The position numbers were made by a program, and so were the translations under genes. Below, one piece after another: positions 6,462-6,886 of a stretch of 6,886 bases of DNA (positions are counted from its first letter, which is position 1; the number at the start of each line of letters is the position of its first letter). Below the pieces are notes generated by a model. It searched no databases. It had not been told where the DNA came from and saw nothing but the letters and a program-made list of their open reading frames with translations. This stretch comes from Acidobacteriaceae bacterium (GTDB lineage: Bacteria; Acidobacteriota; Terriglobia; Terriglobales; Acidobacteriaceae): the NCBI GenBank assembly GCA_030040395.1, contig JASHTU010000068.1, positions 1-6,886 on the forward strand, written 5' to 3'.

Positions 6462-6495
6462 CTAGAGCCTGTTATTAACTTTGGAGCGGGCAGCG
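6462..6495 (+). repeat. Left terminal inverted repeat
   Basis: Left arm of the element; pairs with 6744-6777 with a single mismatch at 6485. Confidence 0.88.
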
Positions 6496-6594
6496 ACGGG
6501 AGCCAATTTTTTCGAGTTCTAGGAGCGAGGAGGGACGCATACCGGGTGTCTGCTAGCGACGAGCGACAACGAGATCGGGAAAATTGGCCCCGTC
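6495..6594. repeat. Internal stem A of the element
   Basis: GACGGG (6495-6500) pairs with 6589-6594, and GCCAATTTT (6502-6510) with 6580-6588, with one bulged base (A6501). The loop holds short GCGACGAGCGAC-type near repeats (6556-6567). This makes a self-contained hairpin directly inside the left end. Confidence 0.65.
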
Positions 6595-6602
6595 CCGAAG
6601 GG

Positions 6603-6743
6603 TTGCGGCGCAAATCCGGCCATACTTCGTTCTCGCCCTTGACGGTGGACCCGCCACAGCCTGCGGGCTCCGCCTCATCTCCACCCCACGAACGAAGAGC
6701 GCGTCCGTGGGGGCCCGGTGTCTGGCCGAATTTTCGCTCGCAA
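6603..6743. repeat. Internal stem B of the element, with a nested hairpin
   Basis: Bases 6603-6622 pair imperfectly with 6723-6743 (TTGCG/CGCAA and CGGCCA/TGGCCG match, with a gap and a few mismatches between). Nested within it, CTTCGTTC (6625-6632) pairs with GAACGAAG (6690-6697), GGTGGA (6644-6649) with TCCACC (6680-6685), and CCCGC (6650-6654) with GCGGG (6663-6667). The nested part looks like a REP-type palindrome. Confidence 0.6.
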
Positions 6744-6777
6744 CGCTGCCCGCCCCAAAGTTAATAACAGGCTCTAG
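6744..6777 (-). repeat. Right terminal inverted repeat
   Basis: Right arm of the element; inverse complement of 6462-6495. Confidence 0.88.
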
Positions 6778-6778
6778 A

Positions 6779-6799
6779 GGTTTCTCGGCATGGAAACCG
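6779..6799. repeat. Small hairpin next to the element
   Basis: GGTTTC (6779-6784) pairs with GAAACC (6793-6798/9 region) around an eight-base loop directly outside the right terminal repeat. Function unknown. Confidence 0.3.
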
Positions 6800-6877
6800 C
6801 TGTTCTGGCAGAACATCCCGCCCGTTCGAAGACCTTCCAATTGAGCTTCCGCACCGGCAAACCGCATGGAAACCGCT
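6788..6877 (+). repeat. 14-bp direct repeat pair at the window edge
   Basis: GCATGGAAACCGCT occurs at 6788-6801 and again at 6864-6877, a 76-base period. Flanking bases do not match. The window ends nine bases after the second copy, so whether an array continues is not visible. No gene is supported in 6778-6886. Confidence 0.4.
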
Positions 6878-6886
6878 TGCAGGCAA

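Larger units (their letters stand above)
6462..6777. mobile_element. MITE-like element with 34-bp inverted ends
   Basis: Bases 6462-6495 and 6744-6777 are inverse complements with one mismatch in 34 (A6485 against G). They start CTAGAGCCTGTTATTAAC. Read as GAGCCTG...CAGGCTC (6465-6774, 310 bp), the element is flanked by TA on both sides. Read one base further in, it is flanked by CTAG. Either is a plausible target duplication, and the ends recall IS5-type (IS427/IS1031-like) elements from memory. No transposase frame fits inside, so it would be mobilised in trans. It begins 21 bases after the caspase-VWA stop codon and may act as that transcript's 3' structure. Confidence 0.8.

Noticed and set aside
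6553..6867. 104-residue antisense frame across the MITE
   Set aside because: It reads straight through the inverted repeat and internal stems, so most of it is repeat DNA. A gene entering from the right edge cannot be ruled out but is not supported.
6788..6877. CRISPR array from the two 14-bp copies
   Set aside because: Only two copies, the repeat is shorter than known CRISPR repeats, and no cas gene is present.

Overview
The window looks like GC-rich accessory DNA from a soil-type bacterium, most probably an acidobacterium. This is inferred from three things recalled rather than searched: a C-terminal domain resembling the acidobacterial VWFA-related family, a secreted histidine phosphatase of a type common there, and a remnant of a REP-associated (Y1/RAYT-like) transposase. 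Gene density is low. All genes that can be supported are on the + strand, each with its own leader, and long non-coding stretches carry palindromes and mobile-element debris.

Layout. 1-287: leader with a good sigma70-type promoter (154-182). 288-1547: Tat-signal-bearing, PLP-dependent enzyme of the D-threonine aldolase / D-serine dehydratase (DSD1-like) fold, with an altered metal site. About 1550-1669: a decayed RAYT-like transposase fragment, followed by a REP-like hairpin near 1707-1718. 1823-2512: exported histidine-phosphatase-family protein. 2513-3026: gene-free leader with two abutting palindromes (2769-2799), a promoter candidate and two stem-loops. 3027-3431: small unrecognised protein. 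3563-4267: Crp/Fnr-type regulator without FNR cysteines or the CRP cAMP Arg-Ser pair. 4268-4637: leader with a TATAAT promoter. 4638-6440: exported 600-residue protein joining a caspase-like (C14) protease, an EF-hand-like loop and a VWA-like domain whose MIDAS metal site is destroyed. 6462-6777: a roughly 310-bp MITE-like element with near-perfect 34-bp inverted ends whose interior also folds into two further stems. 6778-6886: a short edge region with a 14-bp direct repeat.

No metabolic operon is evident. Three of the products (aldolase-like, phosphatase, caspase-VWA) carry export signals, so the window mostly encodes envelope or periplasmic proteins. The Crp/Fnr regulator lies upstream of the caspase-VWA gene, but 370 bp and a separate promoter divide them, so any regulatory link is only a hypothesis. 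The strongest candidates for something new are the caspase-VWA fusion with a dead MIDAS, the branched palindromic element just behind it, and the double palindrome at 2769-2799.
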